A stretch of DNA of 64,000 bases, taken from positions 25,216,501 through 25,280,500 of the forward strand of contig OX327695.1 of NCBI GenBank assembly GCA_946807835.1. The letters run 5' to 3'. Below the pieces are notes generated by a model. The model was not told where the DNA came from and searched no databases. It saw nothing but the letters and a program-made list of their open reading frames with translations. The stretch is from Ailanthus altissimus. Lineage: Eukaryota > Streptophyta > Magnoliopsida > Sapindales > Simaroubaceae. This document shows positions 1 through 11,779 of the stretch, piece by piece (within the stretch, counting starts at the first letter, position 1; each line of letters begins with the position of its first letter). Position numbers and translations under genes: made by a program.

Positions 1-1235
1 GGCTATATGTTAAGATTCCCTTTGCCATGTCATAGGGACCTCTTTGCAATATTTATAAAATATATTTTTCACTTTTCAGAGAGGTTCTAAAACATATCTT
101 GCTTTTCGAAATCATTTTCAGATCGAACTGTTCAATCCATCTCACTATTCTAGGGCTCAACGAATACGCTTTATATTGTGAGACTTCCTAAGTTCACCTC
201 CATTTGTCTTATGAAGCACTTCTGAAGTCCGTGAATAATGTCCTACACATATATTACGGATGTTACATAATGAAGCATTGAACCATACAAGTTGAGGTCA
301 ATCATATCAGTATAATATTTTCGTCACCTATATCTTGGAAGGGTAGAGACACAGATCATCACTGTCAAATCTATATGTGCTCAATCGTAAACTTATCTCC
401 AGATTTATATTTTCATAAAATAATATTTGTAAACACCTTTGTGATATTATTTAACCCTATGAAAAACTCTTTTTTGAGGTATCTGCTTTTGACCAAAAGA
501 CTTTTAGAAATATAATTCTCGGAGTATCAGGATATCTAACTCACTTATATGAGCTGACGAATTCTATATTTACATACAACAGACTCAATGAGCATCAAAC
601 TATACCCAGTGATACCTAGCGGTCAGAATATAAAAAGTCTCTGACATGCGTGGAACCAAAGTATAGTGGATCATTCACGAGCTCACTGTGGTGTTAAGGT
701 TAAAGAATCACGAATACTACTCAACTCGAGAAGATTCTTAATTGATGACTCTATGGGATATCTATTGGAAGTCCTTATGAGTCTGTTCAGTACTCAGTCT
801 TCACTAAATACTTGTATGCCCATACGCACTTTCGCTAAGCCTATGGTCTGTTAAGACTAACTATCTGGATAATCGAGATATAAACATACATTAATTTGAA
901 AGGAATACTAATTGACCCATGTTGGTAACCACGGATCAGGAATGATGTTTTCGAGAACATACTGCATAATAACATTTCTTATCACAATTTGTAACTTTTT
1001 GCAACTATGTCATTGTTAATATATTCTCGGGTATTTATCCCATTCCAGACAAGATTTTAATTTTTTAGAATTACAAACTTTTAGTGTTGACCTAAACTTC
1101 TTTAAATTAGATCTAAACTCTATTAGATTTATAATTTGTAAATATTACAAGCTTCTTACCATATAATTATGAATTAATGATTATCATCGAAATGACACGT
1201 AAGCACAATCTCCAATAATTAGAGTGCAACTTTGA
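1..1235. repeat. Partial dispersed repeat, same family as the 5603-7705 insertion
   Basis: From about position 155 to 1235 this stretch matches, in order, most of the 2.1 kb insertion at 5603-7705. Shared landmarks include the block around 560-800 (compare 6890-7160), with the same accaaagtat and actcgagaag/actcgagagg words. Similarity fades near 1225-1235. The left end lies outside the window or is unrecognisable. There is no convincing coding sequence; the 62-codon frame at 666-854 is chance. It is probably part of a long LTR of a plant retrotransposon, but the family is not identified. Confidence 0.55.
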
Positions 1236-2140
1236 CTTTTAATAGAATAGTCTAGAGTTAACTTAAAAGATTTGGTGGATCGTGACTTGGACTGAACTTT
1301 TTAAGTTGGAGTTAGGAAGTCTATAGTTTTGACAGTTTCTCTACTAGCTCAAATTTTAATTAAACTCTAAATTTTTAAAAGAGATGCCTATATATAAAGG
1401 AGATATGGAGTAGTAAAAAAAAAGAATAATAATTATTTTACGTATTTTGCCTAGAAAGAGAATTAGGCAACTTCTTTTCCCTTGGTCTATAGCTTTGCTT
1501 TGGTATATTGGAATTTGAAAGATTGAGGGAGATATACGTGTCACGCATGTGAGTTTGAAGATTAAAGATAATAAAAAAGATTATAGTCATTTGATTTAAA
1601 GTTTATTAAATAAGAAATTGAGATAATTATTTATTCTTATATATATAATTAAGAACAAAATGATCTAATTTCTATACAAATTTATTTTATTAAATAAAAA
1701 ATTATTTTCATCCTACATAACCATTAAGCTATTGAACAACAAAGAACAATAAGGGCAAGCTCCCAGGAAAAAAACACAAAGCAGCTAATGAATACATCAT
1801 ACACTAGCAAGCTTGTGTGTCGTCATGTAGGGCACAATCCATAACAGTGTTTGTCGAGAGTTAGTTCACAATTGTTAGAGCTTCTTTATATTAATGAATT
1901 ATATTATGTATACAAATTTTTTAGACAAAGTAAATTACACAAATTGATGTATTCTAATATAATTAAATGAGTGGATTTTTTTTTAAGAAAATTGTAATAT
2001 TATGATAACATATACAATTCTCATAATGATTATTGAAATTCGCTAATTTGGAATTTTCATGTCAATTATCAACTTGCTCTTGCGTACTTTTTCAATTAAT
2101 AAAAGTGTACTATCTCTTTGAAAGAAAAAATACATAAAAA
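1236..2140. other. AT-rich intergenic DNA
   Basis: Very AT-rich sequence with poly-A/poly-T runs and no open frame of protein-like composition. I see no gene, RNA gene or clear transposon end here. Confidence 0.5.
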
Positions 2141-2312
2141 ATACTTTGATGCTTAAATCAGTGTTTGTAAGAAAGAATGAATCTGACACTCCAATGCTTA
2201 AGTCAGTGTTTATAAGAAAGAAGGACTTTAATGCTCATGTTAATGTTTGAAAGAAAGAAGAATTTTGATACTCAAGTCGGTGTTTGATCAAGTCATTGCT
2301 TGTAAAAAAAAA
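2141..2312. repeat. Imperfect tandem repeat, about 50 bp period
   Basis: About three and a half degenerate units share the words atgcttaagtcagtgttt and aagaaagaa. A single similar unit (ctttgatgcttaagtcgg) reappears near 52205, so the motif is not unique to this place. Confidence 0.5.
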
Positions 2313-3390
2313 AAAAGAAAATGGTGCTAGTGTATTGATGAGTGCTTACAAAGACCAAATGGATAGTAATATTTTCTGTATGAATGAATGGAAAGGTACA
2401 TAAATGAGTAATTCATGAACGATTATAGGTATAAATTTAAATTATTTTCAAAGTATATATGCATAAATTTAATTTAAACTCTAATTAAAGAAAGTGCAAA
2501 TTTAATTTAAAAATTTATTTTCACTTAGACCCCTTTAGACAAATATCATGCTTTAATTAGCCAGCACAAATTATGTTTAAATTAGTATCTGCAAATATAT
2601 TTTTATTCTTTTAATCATTATGTCATTAGTTTATATAGATTAACTTGTAAGTTCGGTATCACTCGATTTAAGTTTGCTAAAGGGATCTCATAAAAGTTTT
2701 GAAGTTTCGTTTCTCCTTTATTTCCAGCCAAAATGCACCTTTACACCTCTGCCTGGTTATGAACACGTCGGAATGTTGACCGCATGAAATGTATGGAAAA
2801 GATCATTATTTATCATGATTATTTTCATTTTAAAAACAGATTGTCGACAAAAATTAAGTTGCCAACTTATCGGACTAGTCGCTAATAATTATTATTAATA
2901 ATTTGCTCCGACGATAGGAGATTTCAGTTGAATGAAAGAAACTCGTTTTAAAATAATAAAGAGAAATGGGATCACGCATTCAAATTTAATTGAATGCGTG
3001 ATCCTTTAACAAAATTACAAAAATTTTGCGTATTACAAAAGAACTTAACTAAATATATATAATGAAACAGAAATGGTAGCAAATAACATGGTCTAGAAAA
3101 TTATTCTGATCTTCATTTTAAGAAAACGAATGAAAATTATTGCGATCTTAATAAAATATAAAATATAATCACCATCTGTACACATTACATGTACATGTGT
3201 TATGCAAGAGTACATTATATTAAACGGGGTTGATATAAATAATAACACATCAGGTGAAAATTAATTATCCTTTTCGCTCATAAATATCCTGTGAATCTCA
3301 TGCATCTAACGCATGCAGTCATTTGGAGGCGTTGTTTTCCATCCATTCTAATTCTCTTCCTCTCATAAACTTCCAAGTCCAATTATAGCC
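2313..3390 (+). promoter_or_regulatory. Upstream region of UGT-1
   Basis: Non-coding AT-rich DNA in front of UGT-1. It holds a perfect hairpin at 2969-3004 (listed separately) and a weak TATA-like word (cataaata, 3279-3286) about 105 bp before the start codon. I see no similarity to the upstream regions of UGT-2, -3 and -4, so regulation of UGT-1 probably differs. No specific factor site can be assigned with confidence. Confidence 0.35.
2969..3004. repeat. Perfect 15-bp inverted repeat (hairpin)
   Basis: Arms ggatcacgcattcaa and ttgaatgcgtgatcc are exact reverse complements separated by 6 bases (atttaa). It lies about 390 bp upstream of UGT-1. It could be a very short foldback or MITE remnant, or a hairpin in a long 5' transcript. 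Confidence 0.8.
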
Positions 3391-4839
3391 ATGCAAGTCA
3401 CAAAACCTCATCTAGCCCTTCTCGCTAGTCCCGGCATGGGGCACATTATCCCTACCCTCGAGCTAGGTAAAAGCTTAGTCACTCAACATGACGTTCAAGT
3501 CACCGTCTTCGCTGTGGGTACTGATGCCTCAACTGTTCAATCACAGCTTTGCAACTTCTCAAGCCCTAAACAGCACTTTGATATTGTCTCACTTCCGACA
3601 GTGGACATAACCAGCCTAGTTCATGCAAAAATACACATAAAAATAACAGCGATGATGCATGAGTCTATACCGGCTCTCCGATCAGCGATCTCTGCAATGG
3701 AGCGTCGTCCTACAGCTTTGATTGTGGACTTGTTTGGAACCGAAGCTATGGCGGTTGCTGAAGAGTTTGAGATGTTGAAGTACGTGTTCATTTCTTCTAA
3801 TGCATGGTTTCTTGCAGCCATGATATATGCTCCAGCAGTTGACAAAAAGCTTTTATTAGATTATCCCCTCAACCCGAAAAATCCATTAAAAATCCCCGGT
3901 TGTACACCGATTCGGTTCGAGGATATCCTGGAGCCCTTTCTGCAGCCAAATTGTCCAGATTATGAAGGGCTTTTAAGTGTGGGGACAAAGATGTCAAAGG
4001 CTGATGGAATTTTGGTGAACACATGGGAAGATCTTGAATCCAAGACACTCAGAGCCTTTAAAGATACGAATATGTTAGCAGGCGTTGCTAAGGCCCCCGT
4101 TTATCCAGTTGGTCCGATCGTAAGACCGGTTGCATCGCCAGTTTTGAAGAGCGAATTGCTGAATTGGCTAGACAAGCAACCTAATGAACCAGTGATTTAT
4201 GTATCATTTGGAAGTGGTGGGACGTTATCAGCCAAACAAATGATAGAGCTCGCATGGGGCTTGGAACTAAGCCGGCAGAGATTCATTTGGGTTGTACGCC
4301 CCCCCATGGAGAATGATGTATCTGAGTTTTATCTCGCGGTAGGGAACCATTCTGCTCGTAAATTTGACTACTTACCAGATGGGTTTTTGACTCGGACCCG
4401 TAACGAAGGACTGGTTGTTCCTATGTGGGCCCCTCAAACGGAGATCTTGGGACATCCATCGATCGGTGGATTTTTATCACATTGCGGATGGAATTCAACA
4501 CTGGAAAGTATAGTCCACGCGGTGCCAATGATTGCTTGGCCATTATTTGCAGAGCAAAAGATGAATGCCACCATGCTAACGGAGCAGATCCGGGTGGCTG
4601 TCCGATCGAAGGAGTTGCCGATGGAGTGTATAATTGATAGGGAGGAGATAGAGCTGATGGTGAGAACGATCATGGTGGACAAACAAGGGCAAGCAGTAAG
4701 AAGTAGACTCGAGCAACTAAAATACAGCGCAGAAAGGGCTTCTAGATACGGTGGTTCCTCTTATAATTCATTGTCACAAGTTGTGAAAAAATGCGGGATA
4801 AGGTGGCAAAGACTAGCAGCAAAGGGCCAGGGTGCATGA
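3391..4839 (+). CDS. UGT-1, UDP-glycosyltransferase, group E / UGT72-like
   Basis: Intact single-exon gene of 482 residues, a normal length for the family. The N-terminal acceptor domain has the conserved SPGMGHIIP segment with the catalytic His at residue 18 and its partner Asp at 113 (IVDLFG). The C-terminal PSPG sugar-donor box runs from residue 346 to 389 (W-A-P-Q to A-E-Q, 44 residues) with HCGWNS and a final Gln, the residue usually linked to UDP-glucose use. Known family role: a cytosolic enzyme that glucosylates phenolics or related small molecules; the acceptor cannot be read from sequence. Oddities: the usual Gly of the NGVP motif is Ala (VHAVP, Ala 377), and a Gly conserved in UGT-2/3/4 just after the box is Arg (EQIRVAV). 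It is the most diverged intact UGT of the window, roughly two thirds identical to the others by eye. No signal peptide or membrane segment. The start matches the MQ-x-x-KPH start of UGT-3 and UGT-4. Confidence 0.93.
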   Translation: MQVTKPHLALLASPGMGHIIPTLELGKSLVTQHDVQVTVFAVGTDASTVQSQLCNFSSPKQHFDIVSLPTVDITSLVHAKIHIKITAMMHESIPALRSAISAMERRPTALIVDLFGTEAMAVAEEFEMLKYVFISSNAWFLAAMIYAPAVDKKLLLDYPLNPKNPLKIPGCTPIRFEDILEPFLQPNCPDYEGLLSVGTKMSKADGILVNTWEDLESKTLRAFKDTNMLAGVAKAPVYPVGPIVRPVASPVLKSELLNWLDKQPNEPVIYVSFGSGGTLSAKQMIELAWGLELSRQRFIWVVRPPMENDVSEFYLAVGNHSARKFDYLPDGFLTRTRNEGLVVPMWAPQTEILGHPSIGGFLSHCGWNSTLESIVHAVPMIAWPLFAEQKMNATMLTEQIRVAVRSKELPMECIIDREEIELMVRTIMVDKQGQAVRSRLEQLKYSAERASRYGGSSYNSLSQVVKKCGIRWQRLAAKGQGA

Positions 4840-5038
4840 ACCGTGAAGGAGATCCTCCTAATTATGTTATTACAATCTATTTTCAGAATGTGTATTAGTC
4901 ATTTTAGACTGTTTATGTCAAGAAGAACTGAAGTTATAAAATGGGTGTATATCAATTGATTCAATTTACAAAATTTATGAGATCAGCAGTATAAGACGTT
5001 GGAGATTCAATCCCGTCTTGAAGTGTATTGCACATAGT
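4840..5038 (+). other. 3' flank of UGT-1
   Basis: About 200 bases of 3' untranslated or flanking DNA between the UGT-1 stop codon and the start of the Copia-1 left LTR. The 5 bases before the LTR (atagt) would be the target-site copy, but no matching copy is found on the far side because the right LTR is truncated or eroded. Confidence 0.5.
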
Positions 5039-5426
5039 TGAATTGATATCAGAAATTCCATCAAAACAATGGTTGCCCTTTGGAGGGAAAATTGCAAATT
5101 GGTGTGTTGACAAAATGGTGAACTGGAAACGCATTGTTAAAAAAGGAAGATGACAAAATTACAAGATGTGTGTGTAGTTGTCATAGCCAATAAGAATGAA
5201 TCAAGTACCGGACACCTAGATCAGTGAAGGATCAACTCGAGAATATAGGGATTGCAATAAAGAATGTAATATGCAAATGATTAGAATTGTACAAAAAAAT
5301 ATTCCTGCAATTGATTTTTTTTTTTGTATAAATAAAACAATATTGTAATACAATTAGCAAGTATTTAGAAATACAAAAAGCAAGCCATTCACATTTCCTC
5401 TGTTTCTCTTCACTGCAAAATCTATC
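5039..5426 (+). repeat. Copia-1 left (5') LTR
   Basis: Direct repeat with 10934-11158. Shared segments include the words around cattgttaaaaa and the gaatatagggattg stretch near 5240-5255 (right copy near 11131-11147). It ends immediately before the primer-binding site. Confidence 0.75.
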
Positions 5427-5602
5427 TTGGTATCATAGCCAGGTTGCCAATAACAATGGCTAATCCCAGCTCAATCACTAGAATACCCGCTGACACTCTT
5501 GCAAATAATATGCAGAGACTTATTCCAAGTGAAACCACAAATAATTTCACATTTGCAGTCCCAATCAAACTTGATAGGAACAATTACTGTTGGCGCAACA
5601 AG

Positions 5603-7705
5603 ATCTAAGCACGTGGGTGTATGCATGTGCAATTGTGTCTATTGCCTAACGCAGCGGAAATATAAATTTTACAATAAACACAATAAATAAATATATTAAT
5701 CACATTAATATATTAATAAGATTAGAGAACTCACTAAACGTGTAACGTTATACACGTATTTTTTCTAGAGTCCGCATGGAGACCAACTCGCGTGCAGTTC
5801 TAATCACCAATTCGGTGGGCTTGGTGAGCTAGAATAGTAGCTCCATATTCAGCCTGAGATTAACTCTTAATCTCCAAAATGACCGGGAGTTAATTTACAT
5901 CATTTTCTCCAAAAGGATAAGAAATAAAGAACTTGGAGCAATTCATAATTACTCCAATTAGAAGCAGAGAGAAAAATGAAACACAATTTCATTTTTCCTC
6001 TCTTTCCCTTTTTTTTTTCTTTTCTTTTTTCTTTCTCTTCTTCTTCCTTTCCTTTCTCTCCATTTCTTTCTTTCTCTCTCGGCTGTTTGGCCTTTTCAAA
6101 ATTCTTGCTTCTCTTGCTTTTTGCTTTCTTTATATATATATATATAATATAACATATATAATATAATATATAATATATATAATATAATATATAATATAAT
6201 AATAATATAATAATATATATTATAAAAAGGAGAGAGAGAGAGAATGATTATTTAATAATTAAATAATTATTGTATTATGGCTATTTTGCCCCTCATTAAT
6301 AGTTATCAAGTTCACCCCTAGTAGATTCCACCAAATCCTACACTTGGATAAACTCAACTGAGGGTCCACAATATACTACGTGTCCTTATACAATTAGTAA
6401 ATAACAATTATTAACTAACTGTTGTATTTAACACTTAAATACAGACACGTATGCATTCCCGTGGAAGTGCTGAATATTGCTGGATTAAACAATTTAATCC
6501 GACACGCTGCCCCAGTGCACAACGAGTACACTCCATATCGCGGGACTCCCTAAGTTCTACGCCTGATTCGTCAAATGGAACTATTCTATGAGTCCGTGAG
6601 CAATGCCCCACGCACACGTCACAGATATACAAATCAACGCATTGAACCATACAAGCTGAGGTTACAACGCATACGTATAGTCCTTCCGTCATGATATCCA
6701 GGATGTGCAGGGATATAGATTATCACCGTCAAATCCCTTTATGCTCATCCATATCTTATCTCCAGACTTGTATCTCAATGAACAATATGCGCAAACTCCT
6801 TTGCCATATTGTCCCACCCTGTCGGAACTCTTTCTCGGATGATTGCTTATGGCCACAAGACTTTCTGAGATACAGTCTCGAAGCATTTGGATATCAAACT
6901 CCATATAGGAGCTGACGGATCCCATATCTGTACGCATCGGACTTCATAAGCATCGGACCATACCCAGCGACACCCAGCGGTCACACTATGAAAGGTTTGT
7001 GACATGTATGGAACCAAAGTATGATGGATCACTTACAAGCCCACCATGACACTCAGGTCAAAGGACCACGTATACTACTAAACTCGAGAGGACCCTCCGT
7101 TGACGGCTTACATTAAATGTCTATCGGAGGCCCTTGTGAGTCTGTCCCATATCTAGTCTTAACTGGATATCCATATGTCAATATGAGCTCCAAGCTCATA
7201 GTCGGTCAAGAATGACTATCTGTACCTGACAGATACGACATATGCTGATCTATATATAAAAGAGTATCAACCGATAGACCCGCATCGGTAGAAATAGATC
7301 AGAGACTATTATTCGAGAACATACTTGCACAACATGTATTTCCTGGCACCTAATTGCAACTCTTGCAACTATGCAGTTACTAGTATATTCCCAAGTCTAT
7401 GTACCATTACAGACAAGGCTCCAATTCTTGGATCTGCTGAGTATTATAACCAGCTAACACTTAGCCGTGCTAATATTTAGCAATTATATATCTCAGGGTG
7501 GCTGATTATGAGCCCTTATCTAAACCTTTTAGATCTGATCCGAACTCTTTAAGATCTACAATATCTGTAATGTTACATACATAATACCATATAAATAAGT
7601 ATTAGCGATTTAATAAGAATGTACACTTGTATAAATACACAAGTATATGTATATTCAGGAATGGTACATAAGCACCGACCTTAACAATTACATTATATTG
7701 AAAAC
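5603..7705. mobile_element. 2.1 kb repeat inserted in Copia-1, probable solo LTR
   Basis: The gag frame is interrupted between 5602 and 7706, and the five bases acaag occur on both sides (5598-5602 and 7706-7710), as expected for a target-site duplication. There is no coding sequence. The insert has a pyrimidine-rich block (5993-6130), a TA-rich block (6129-6230) and long stretches matching 155-1235. Size and lack of genes suggest a solo LTR of a long-LTR retrotransposon, but the ends lack an obvious TG...CA, so the class is uncertain. Confidence 0.6.
6129..6230. repeat. TA-rich low-complexity tract
   Basis: Runs of (ta)n and aatataat repeats, ending in a gagagagaga run. The pyrimidine tract just before it produces a spurious Phe/Ser-rich frame (5933-6166). 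Confidence 0.9.
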
Positions 7706-8699
7706 ACAAGTTCTACCATTTATTAGAGAAAATGAACTTGATGATTACATAAATGCAAGTAAACACATCCCAAATCGTTTTATCATAGCATTGGATGAGA
7801 ACCAAGTTCCCAAAACCATTTAAAATCCCTTGTATAGACTCTAGAGGAAATAAGATCAGTTATTGCTCAGCTGGTTACTGTTCTCACTGACTGCAGCATA
7901 TCCATGGATCTGTGGCTTGCCTTATAGAGAATGTATTGCTCTCAATCAATGGCACACATGATTGAAGTGAAGAGATAACTCAATGTCATAAACAAAAGCT
8001 CAATAAGCACGAGTGACTACTTTACTAAGATGAAGAAACTTGCTTGAATACTAGCAACATCTAAAAAACCTATTTCAGACATAGAACTCATTCAATTCAT
8101 CTTAGGCAGACTCAGGTTAGAATATGATCCTGTTGTAGTGATTATAACATCTAATTTGAACCATACTACTCTAGAAGATGCTTATATATCCTTGCTGAAC
8201 TTTGAAGGAAGATTGGAAAGGAATGCCACTGAAAACACTGACCTTGAAGCCAACATGACTTATAATAGAACAAATCAGAGAAGGAATCAGTTTGGTAAAG
8301 GTACTAGTGGTAGAGGAACTCCATTTTATGGTAGAGAAAATGGCAATGGTTCTAACCACAACAATAACAAGCAGAACTACAACAAAAACAACAAAGGAAA
8401 GATAAAGCAACAAGTGAACAAGGAAAAGCCAAAAGTCACTTGTCAAATATACTGGAAACTAGGACATGAAGCAGTGGACTGTTGGCATAGATTTGAGCAA
8501 GACTTCACACCAATATCAACCAGTCAACAAAATTCAGCATATGTTGCTACTCAGGAGGATGAGAAAAATGAAGGGTGGTATCATGATAGTGGAGCAACAA
8601 ATCACATCACCAACAATCTTAACAACTTAACCTCAAGGGTTGAATGCAAAGATAATCAAACTTTGGTAGTAGGTAATGGAATAAACTAAATTTTTGGTG

Positions 8700-9795
8700 G
8701 CAAGCTTTTGAGACAGCCACTCACTTAATAAACATGCTGCCAACACCAATTTTGAACCACTGTACTTCATACAAAAAACTCATTGGAGAAACACTTGATT
8801 ATAGCAAACTTAAGGTTTTTGGCTGTGCATACTTCCCACATCTAAGACCATTCAACAACTATAAATTAGATTTTCATACCCAAAAGTGTGTCTTCATAGG
8901 CTACAGTCAGAAACACAAAGGTTATAAATGTTTGCTTCCCAAATGAAAAGTTTTCATCTCTAGACATATAACATTTAATGAAAATAATTTTTCCTTTGAA
9001 AGTGATGAATCCTACAAGAGTAACCAAATTCAATTATCTGATAGTAGCATGCATAGACAGTTTATATATCTACCTTTTCAGAAGATGAACAAAGGTACCA
9101 CAATCATTGATATAGAATGGCTAAGTTCAGACCAAAGAGAAGTAGCTAATGATCATGTCATTAATCACATGCAGTCATCACTAACCTTAGTTACATCCAC
9201 TTAAACACCTAACATACATTCTAGCAGTCATCAACAATCACAAGAACCAATCCCTTAAATAGAACCTGGTGAGAGAATACAACAGCTACCAGTAATGCCT
9301 ACACATCCCATAGTCACCAGATCAAAGTCTGGGATATTCAAGCCTAAAATCTACTTAACAAGTCTAGTGAGTAACACTAATATAGATGTTCTAGCAAGTG
9401 CAAAAGAAGCAATGAAACACTCAAAGTGGAGGGCAGCTATGACAGATGAATATCAAGCCTTATTAAAAAATGATACTTGGTCACTAGTCAATTATAAACT
9501 TGGTATGAAAGTTATAAGAAATAAATGGGTTTACAAAATTAAATACAAGCTAAATGGTGAAGTGGCAAGATTCAAAGTAAGGCTTGTTGCCAAGGGGTTC
9601 TATCAAACTGAAGGTGTGGACTATACAGAGATTTTCAGTCCTATAATAAAGTTAGCAACCATCAAGATTATGATTAGTCTTGCAATACACTTTAATTTGG
9701 ATATTAAGCAAGTTGATATCAACATTGCTTTCCTAAATGGACACTTGGTTGAGGAGATTTTTGTGACTCAACCTGAAGGTTTTGAAGATAGATAA
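8700..9795 (+). pseudogene. Copia-1 integrase C-terminus and reverse transcriptase, N-terminal part
   Basis: 8734-8946 encodes the end of copia integrase (YSKLKVFGCAYFPHLRPF followed by VFIGYSQKHKGYKC). 9295-9795 encodes the start of the RT domain (KWRAAMTDEYQALLKN, NKWVYKIKYK, RLVAKGFYQTEGVDY, DIKQVDINIAFLNG, QPEGFED). Stop codons separate the pieces: the codon after Glu-Asp-Arg at 9793 is a stop, and the Trp of the next conserved motif is a stop (9859-9861). Confidence 0.85.
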
Positions 9796-9870
9796 AGGCC
9801 TAGCAGTGTGTGTAAACTCAAAAAATCTCTTTATGGGCTTAAACAAGCACCAAAGGCTTAGTTTTAAAAA

Positions 9871-10917
9871 TTGAAATCAGCACTGGTACAATTTGGCTTC
9901 AAGAACTCAAGATCAGATACTTCACTTTTTGTACTTAAGAAAAATGAAAATTTGGTAATTCTACTTGTATATGTTGATGATATAATAGTTACTGAAAATA
10001 ATGAAAGTTTTTGTAACTCTATAATCGACAGACTTGGTCAGACTTTCTCACTTATAGTACTAGGATCCTTGAGTTATTTTCTAGGGATGGAAGTAAAAAG
10101 GAATGAAAAAGGTCTGCATATGAATCAAAATAAGTATATTCTAGATATACTAAAAAAGGTGGGAATGTCAAAGTGCAAATCATGTCAAACACCAATGTGT
10201 ACAGATGTGAAATTCATAAAGGAAGGAGAAATTTTTTTTGAAGATAAAACCTTATATAGAAGCACCATTGGAGTACTCTAATATGTGACATTAACAAGGC
10301 TTGAAATATCCTATAGTGTCAATAGGCTAAGTTGATTTCTCCAAAGACCAAAGATGGAGCATTGGATTGGATGTAAAAGAATTTTGAGATACCTGCAAGG
10401 GAGTTTAAGTCATAGATTACACTTCACTAGGAACCAAAATTTAGAGCTAGAATGTTACACTGATGCAAATTGGGAAAATGATCTAGGTGACAGAAAATCA
10501 ACTGGAGGGTACAACATCTTTCTTTGTGACAACCTGGTGTCATGAAGCTCAAGAAAATAAAAGGTAGTAGCAAGATCAAGCACTGAATTTGAGTATAAGT
10601 CTTTTGCACAAACAAAGGCAGAGATAGCTTTGATTAGCTCTTTATTATCTGAATTACACATCAAACTCTCAGCAAAACTAATAATGTGGTGTGATAACCA
10701 AAGAGCAGTTGTATTAGCTAGCAATTCAATATATCACGCAAGAACCAAACATATTGATATCGATGTACATTACTCTCGAGATCAAGTTAATAATAATGTG
10801 CTTAAAATTAAGTACATATCCTCAAAAGATCAAGTAGCAGACATAATGACAAAGCCCTTGTCATTTGAGAGATTTAACTATCTGAAGAACAAGCTCAAAG
10901 TACTATTAGAACCTTGA
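9871..10917 (+). pseudogene. Copia-1 reverse transcriptase C-terminal part and RNase H remnants
   Basis: RT continues with the catalytic YVDD motif at 9970-9981 and SYFLGMEVKR. RNase H follows at 10354-10917 (CYTDANWEND, then the end motif DQVADIMTKPLS). In-frame stops lie at 10279-10281, 10543-10545 and 10915-10917. The preserved YVDD is surrounded by disruptions, so this is a relic. Confidence 0.85.
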
Positions 10918-10933
10918 GCTTGAAGGGGGGAGT

Positions 10934-11158
10934 TGAATTGATCTAAAAAATTCCATTAAAGTTGTCCTTTGAAGGAAAAATTGCAAACTGGTGTGCTGGC
11001 AAAATGGTGAGCTGAAAATGCATTGTTGAAAAAGAAAGATGATAAAATTACAAGGTGTGTGTGTGCAACTCTCATAACCAGTAAGAATGAATTAAGTACT
11101 GGACACCTAGACTAATGAAGGATCAACCCAAGAATATAGGGATTGTAATAGAGCTTGT
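10934..11158 (+). repeat. Copia-1 right (3') LTR, truncated
   Basis: Starts tgaattga right after the polypurine tract and follows the left LTR for about 225 bp, to gggattgtaata. Beyond 11158 the match to the left LTR is lost, so about 160 bp are missing or too diverged to recognise. Confidence 0.7.
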
Positions 11159-11779
11159 TCTTCACTTTTAATTAATCAATCCTTGCAACCAATCAAATTC
11201 TAAGTTAATTTACAGAATAACGTGCAAATGAACGACATTTTAAATTCATAAAACCAATTAATTCAGCCAACTCTTGCAATAGATGAATATATCTCCTCCA
11301 TGTGGTACAATAACAGAAAGGCCATCTTGTATTACGTGGCCATTTTGAAGTATTGTAAACGGATACACTTTGCTTCTTCATTTCAAATATATCCTATTTT
11401 CATTTGAGAATTGAGAAAGCTCTACGTGCTCCGATTCTCTCTAAAGAAATTATAAGTGAGTTTGTTTTCAGTCAAATATTTTCTTATTATTCTAAATTAA
11501 GTGGATTAATTTTTATCAAAGAGAAAGACAAAACTTCCATTAGCATACTAAGTTTTTAATTGGAAAATTCATTTTACTTAAAGAGTAGGAAGACAAAAGC
11601 TTAATAATTCTTACTTTTGATTTCTATACATACTATTTAATTTTCTTTAGATTATTATGTTCGAAAGTCATTAATGAGAAGACTTATAAATGAGCAAGTT
11701 TATTGCTTTGTAAAGAGATTATATGAGCAAATTGAAGTGTTGATGCACTCTTAGAAAAATATCAATAACAACTCTCTTA
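11159..11779. other. Intergenic AT-rich DNA
   Basis: No gene or recognised repeat. A tta trinucleotide at 11777-11779 forms the left target-site copy of the following element. Confidence 0.4.

Larger units (their letters stand above)
5456..8689 (+). pseudogene. Copia-1 gag-protease remnant (interrupted)
   Basis: The gag reading frame starts at 5456 (ATG-Ala-Asn-Pro) and reaches the family motif VPIKLDRNNY at 5560-5589. It is cut by the 5603-7705 insertion and resumes at 7711 (VLPFIREN). After several stops and a frameshift there is a 183-codon open stretch at 8138-8689. This contains the zinc-knuckle region, in which the second Cys is lost (CQIYWKLGHEAVDC), and the start of the aspartic protease (WYHDSGATNHIT, active-site DSG kept). 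The pre-integrase domain and integrase core that should follow are deleted. Not functional. Confidence 0.8.
5039..11158 (+). mobile_element. Copia-1, decayed Ty1/copia LTR retrotransposon
   Basis: The left LTR starts tgaattga at 5039 and ends near 5426. It is followed by a tRNA-iMet-type primer site (tggtatcatagcc, 5428-5440) and a gag start at 5456. The internal part holds gag, protease, the end of integrase, RT and RNase H, all broken. A polypurine tract (gaaggggggag, 10922-10932) precedes the right LTR, which is recognisable for only about 225 bp. A 2.1 kb repeat sits inside gag (5603-7705). The integrase catalytic core is missing between about 8690 and 8700. The element is non-autonomous and old. 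Confidence 0.88.

Noticed and set aside
5933..6166. Phe/Ser-rich 77-codon frame resembling a membrane peptide
   Set aside because: Comes from a polypyrimidine tract inside a repeat insertion.
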